Source of the DNA: Gammaproteobacteria bacterium
GTDB taxonomy: Bacteria; Pseudomonadota; Gammaproteobacteria; Chromatiales; Chromatiaceae
Assembly (NCBI GenBank): GCA_030621975.1
Contig: JAUXGQ010000060.1
Span: 1 to 7,729, forward strand
Direction of reading: 5' to 3'
DNA length: 7,729 nt
Shown: positions 5,807 through 7,729 of the stretch, piece after piece
How positions within the stretch are numbered: the stretch's first letter is position 1
How the letters are laid out: every line of letters begins with the position of its first letter
Notes under the pieces: model-generated
Seen by the model: the letters and a program-made list of their open reading frames with translations, nothing else
The model's database searches: none
What the model was told of the DNA's origin: nothing
Made by a program: the position numbers and the translations under genes

Positions 5807-6547
5807 ATGCAGAAAATTAGCTCCGTACAGCTTACCGAATCCAGCTTGGTGTATGACGACGCTGAGAGCGCGACATCCCCCGAAATTCCGGAATATCTGC
5901 AAAAGACCTATTGGTGGGCCTACCTGCACCCGCGAAGCGTGCGGTTTTTCGAACATCAGTGGGCCGTCAACCTCATTCTCTGGGGCAACTTTGCCCGTTT
6001 GCGGGACGCCGCTTTGAACGAAATGGGGCGGGTGCTCACCGGGCGTACCCTGCAGGTGGCTTGTGTGTACGGCGATTTCACTCCGAAGCTTGCCGAGCGG
6101 CTGGCCCCGGCTGCGCGTTTAGACGTCATTGACGTGGCACCCATCCAGTTGGATAACCTCCGGCGTAAGATCAACGCTAACCCCAAGGTGTTTTTGGCGC
6201 ACCAGAATGCCGCTGCGCTCTCTTACGACGATCAGGCCTTCGATCAGGTCGTGGTGTTTTTTCTGCTGCATGAATTGCCCTCGGAGGTGCGGGCGAAGAC
6301 CCTGCGAGAGGTCTTGCGGGTCGTCAAGCCCGGCGGAAAAGTGGTTTTCGTGGACTATCACCGACCGGTTTGGATGCACCCTCATCGCTACCTGATGATG
6401 CCTATCCTGAAGACCCTTGAGCCCTTCGCCATGGATCTGTGGGACAGGGAAATTACGGATTGGGTGCCCGACGAGCACCGGCCCGGGCAGGTCCGTAAAT
6501 CCACCTATTTCGGAGGCTTGTACCAAAAGGTGGTCATGGTCCGCTAG
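5807..6547 (+). CDS. rquA: Rhodoquinone biosynthesis protein RquA
   Basis: RquA converts ubiquinone to rhodoquinone by replacing a ring methoxy group with an amino group; published work reports S-adenosylmethionine as amino donor. The 246 residues have a class I methyltransferase fold, but with the signature I associate with RquA. YWWAYLHP (35-42) and VNLILWGNFARLRDAAL (54-70) precede an unusual motif I, LQVACVYGDFTPKLAERL (82-99), in place of the usual glycine-rich D-x-G-x-G-x-G. LDVIDVAPIQLDNLRRK (105-121), FFLLHELP (151-158), and VLRVVKPGG with VDYHRP (169-187) complete the core. The ATG at 5807 has a weak Shine-Dalgarno (GGGA, seven bases upstream). Divergence from frdABCD supports the call, since rhodoquinol is an electron donor for fumarate reduction. 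The stop lies inside the end of the opposing gene (14-base overlap). An ordinary UbiE/UbiG-type methyltransferase is the less likely alternative. Confidence 0.87.
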   Translation: MQKISSVQLTESSLVYDDAESATSPEIPEYLQKTYWWAYLHPRSVRFFEHQWAVNLILWGNFARLRDAALNEMGRVLTGRTLQVACVYGDFTPKLAERLAPAARLDVIDVAPIQLDNLRRKINANPKVFLAHQNAAALSYDDQAFDQVVVFFLLHELPSEVRAKTLREVLRVVKPGGKVVFVDYHRPVWMHPHRYLMMPILKTLEPFAMDLWDREITDWVPDEHRPGQVRKSTYFGGLYQKVVMVR

Positions 6548-7538
6548 CCGGCCAGATGACCAGGCAAACCATCCCCACCAGAATCGCAAACGAGATGAAC
6601 GGGTGGGCGGTGAGCCAGAGACCCGTCTGCAGTGCCCGGCGCGTCAGTTCTACCAACCGGCGCCAGGGTGGTGGCGGCGGAGCTGGCTGTTCCCAGTCGA
6701 AGCGTTTGAGCTTTTCGAGAAAACCCTGGCGCACGCACCCCTCCAGGCTGAAGACATGGATCTTGCGGGTCCATTGTCTGGCGAGACGCAGATCCCTGGA
6801 GATTTCATCCCAGCTCAGTGGTGGTTGCTGTGAGAAATCCCCCAAGTCGACGCCGCCTCCCGTGAGGCCAATGCCCACGGCATCCGCGTCGCGGGCATAG
6901 CTGGCTAACACGGCGGCCCCAAAGGGTCTGAAAAAGCTCGTATAGAGCATGAGCACACTCAGGTTCGCGGGAACGTCCGTAACGCCCAGAATGCGTCTCA
7001 GCAGTGTGGAGCCCACCCTGAGTTCGTCCACGACGAAAGGAAACTCATAGCTCTCCACGGTGTAGCCGTCGCTTTGCATTCGGGTTACCAAGGCATAGTA
7101 AGCCGTGCGTGCGTCGTATAGACGCCTGCGGCTGCAGCCTCTTTGCAACAGGGTGCGCGCAAGACTTAATTTGCGGGTCAGTAGTTGATGTATCTCGGCG
7201 ATGTCCGGTTCGATGTCGACGCCGATGGCCGTCCACTGCAAGCCCTGCTCGGCCGTCCAGGCACAGAACGCCCCATAGCGGTTGACGGCCAAAGGCGCAT
7301 TGCACATGTTGTACCAGTACCCTTGGTCTTTGGGGAGCAACTGCCAGGCGACGACCGGGATCCCGGACTCATTCAGGCGTCGCACCACCCTGGACCGTTG
7401 TATGCTGAAATCCAGTATTCCGAGGGCAAGTCGTGCGCGCAGTTCGCGCAAGTGCGCTATCACGGAAGGGTCAGCGAACAGTGTTTCCAGTTCCTCGCCT
7501 TCCAATTCGCAAAAAAAGGTCAATTCGACCGGTGGCAT
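6534..7538 (-). CDS. Uncharacterised probable TIM-barrel protein with C-terminal membrane anchor
   Basis: I do not recognise a named family. The 334 residues show eight regularly spaced hydrophobic strands: VELTFFCE (4-11), LALGILDF (37-44), IPVVAWQLL (60-68), WTAIGVDIE (102-110), YTVESYEFPF (159-168), NLSVLMLYT (192-200), AVGIGLTGG (220-228) and IHVFSLEG (260-267). This suggests a (beta/alpha)8 barrel. Strand four ends in DIEPD (D108, E110), a position where glycoside-hydrolase-like barrels often keep catalytic acids, so carbohydrate processing is a guess. A proline-rich linker (about 285-291) leads to one hydrophobic helix (about 312-330) near the C-terminus. No signal peptide is seen, so the barrel would face the cytoplasm unless exported otherwise. 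I chose the ATG at 7538 (AGGA three bases upstream). A TTG at 7577 would add 13 residues but has no Shine-Dalgarno. The gene converges on rquA with a 14-base overlap. Confidence 0.75.
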   Translation of the reverse strand: MPPVELTFFCELEGEELETLFADPSVIAHLRELRARLALGILDFSIQRSRVVRRLNESGIPVVAWQLLPKDQGYWYNMCNAPLAVNRYGAFCAWTAEQGLQWTAIGVDIEPDIAEIHQLLTRKLSLARTLLQRGCSRRRLYDARTAYYALVTRMQSDGYTVESYEFPFVVDELRVGSTLLRRILGVTDVPANLSVLMLYTSFFRPFGAAVLASYARDADAVGIGLTGGGVDLGDFSQQPPLSWDEISRDLRLARQWTRKIHVFSLEGCVRQGFLEKLKRFDWEQPAPPPPPWRRLVELTRRALQTGLWLTAHPFISFAILVGMVCLVIWPASGP

Positions 7539-7655
7539 TGGTCCTGTCGCCTGGGCGAAAAAGGGGCCCCCGCCCAACCCGGCGCGGTAGATCTTTCAAT
7601 CATACAGTCCTTAGGGCTCGCGTAGAAATTAATTCACATTTTGGGGCGTCGAGAT

Positions 7656-7727
7656 GCCCGTCCAGCAAGGCGAGAGGAGTGCGAATAGCTAGCCTATTTA
7701 AGCGACGAACAACGCAGCTGGGCGGGA
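7656..7727. repeat. Imperfect inverted repeat at the window edge, possible dispersed element
   Basis: GCCCGTCCAGC (7656-7666) pairs with GCTGGGCGGGA (7717-7727) at 9 of 11 positions. A small inner palindrome, AATAG-CTAGC-CTATT (7684-7698), sits between them. No gene is seen in 7604-7729. The layout resembles the other inverted-repeat elements of this window, but the window ends just past the right arm, so its limits are unknown. Confidence 0.4.
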
Positions 7728-7729
7728 TA

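Noticed and set aside
5551..5820. Plus-strand open frame of 89 codons in the frd-rquA intergenic region
   Set aside because: It has no Shine-Dalgarno, its composition is low in structure, and it runs into the rquA start in another frame. The region is better read as regulatory.
6417..6833. Plus-strand open frame across the end of rquA and into the barrel gene
   Set aside because: It overlaps two better-supported genes in other frames and contains no motif.

Overview
The window is a piece of a moderately GC-rich bacterial chromosome, most likely from the Pseudomonadota (beta- or gammaproteobacterial; this is inferred from the E. coli-like fumarate reductase, from RquA, and from the intergenic repeat style, and no rRNA is present to confirm it). 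Six genes are read with confidence, one further gene runs off the left edge, and the rest is intergenic sequence with several inverted-repeat elements.

Layout. 1-717 (minus): a family 2 glycosyltransferase, cut by the window edge. 718-1101: non-coding, with an imperfect palindromic repeat of about 140 bp. 1102-1851 (plus): an isolated ParA/MinD-like P-loop protein whose nucleotide-binding motifs are degenerate; it is bracketed by short nested direct repeats. 1852-2055: non-coding, with a 127-bp element that has perfect 20-bp terminal inverted repeats. 2056-5292 (minus): a complete frdABCD operon for a four-subunit quinol:fumarate reductase. 5293-5806: a 514-bp divergent intergenic region with a perfect palindrome in its AT-rich part. 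5807-6547 (plus): rquA, the methyltransferase-like enzyme that makes rhodoquinone from ubiquinone. 6534-7538 (minus): an unrecognised, probably TIM-barrel protein with a C-terminal membrane anchor, overlapping the end of rquA tail to tail. 7539-7729: a short non-coding stretch with a possible repeat at the edge.

The main biological message is the pairing of frdABCD with rquA across one shared control region. Ubiquinone has too high a potential to drive fumarate reduction well. RquA converts it into the low-potential rhodoquinone, and FrdABCD can pass electrons from rhodoquinol to fumarate. The two divergent transcription units therefore look like a self-contained module for anaerobic fumarate respiration or redox balancing in an organism that need not make menaquinone. 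All flavin, active-site and iron-sulphur ligands expected of FrdA and FrdB are present, as is the quinone-site glutamate of FrdC, so the enzyme appears functional. That the quinol used is rhodoquinol is inferred from gene context.
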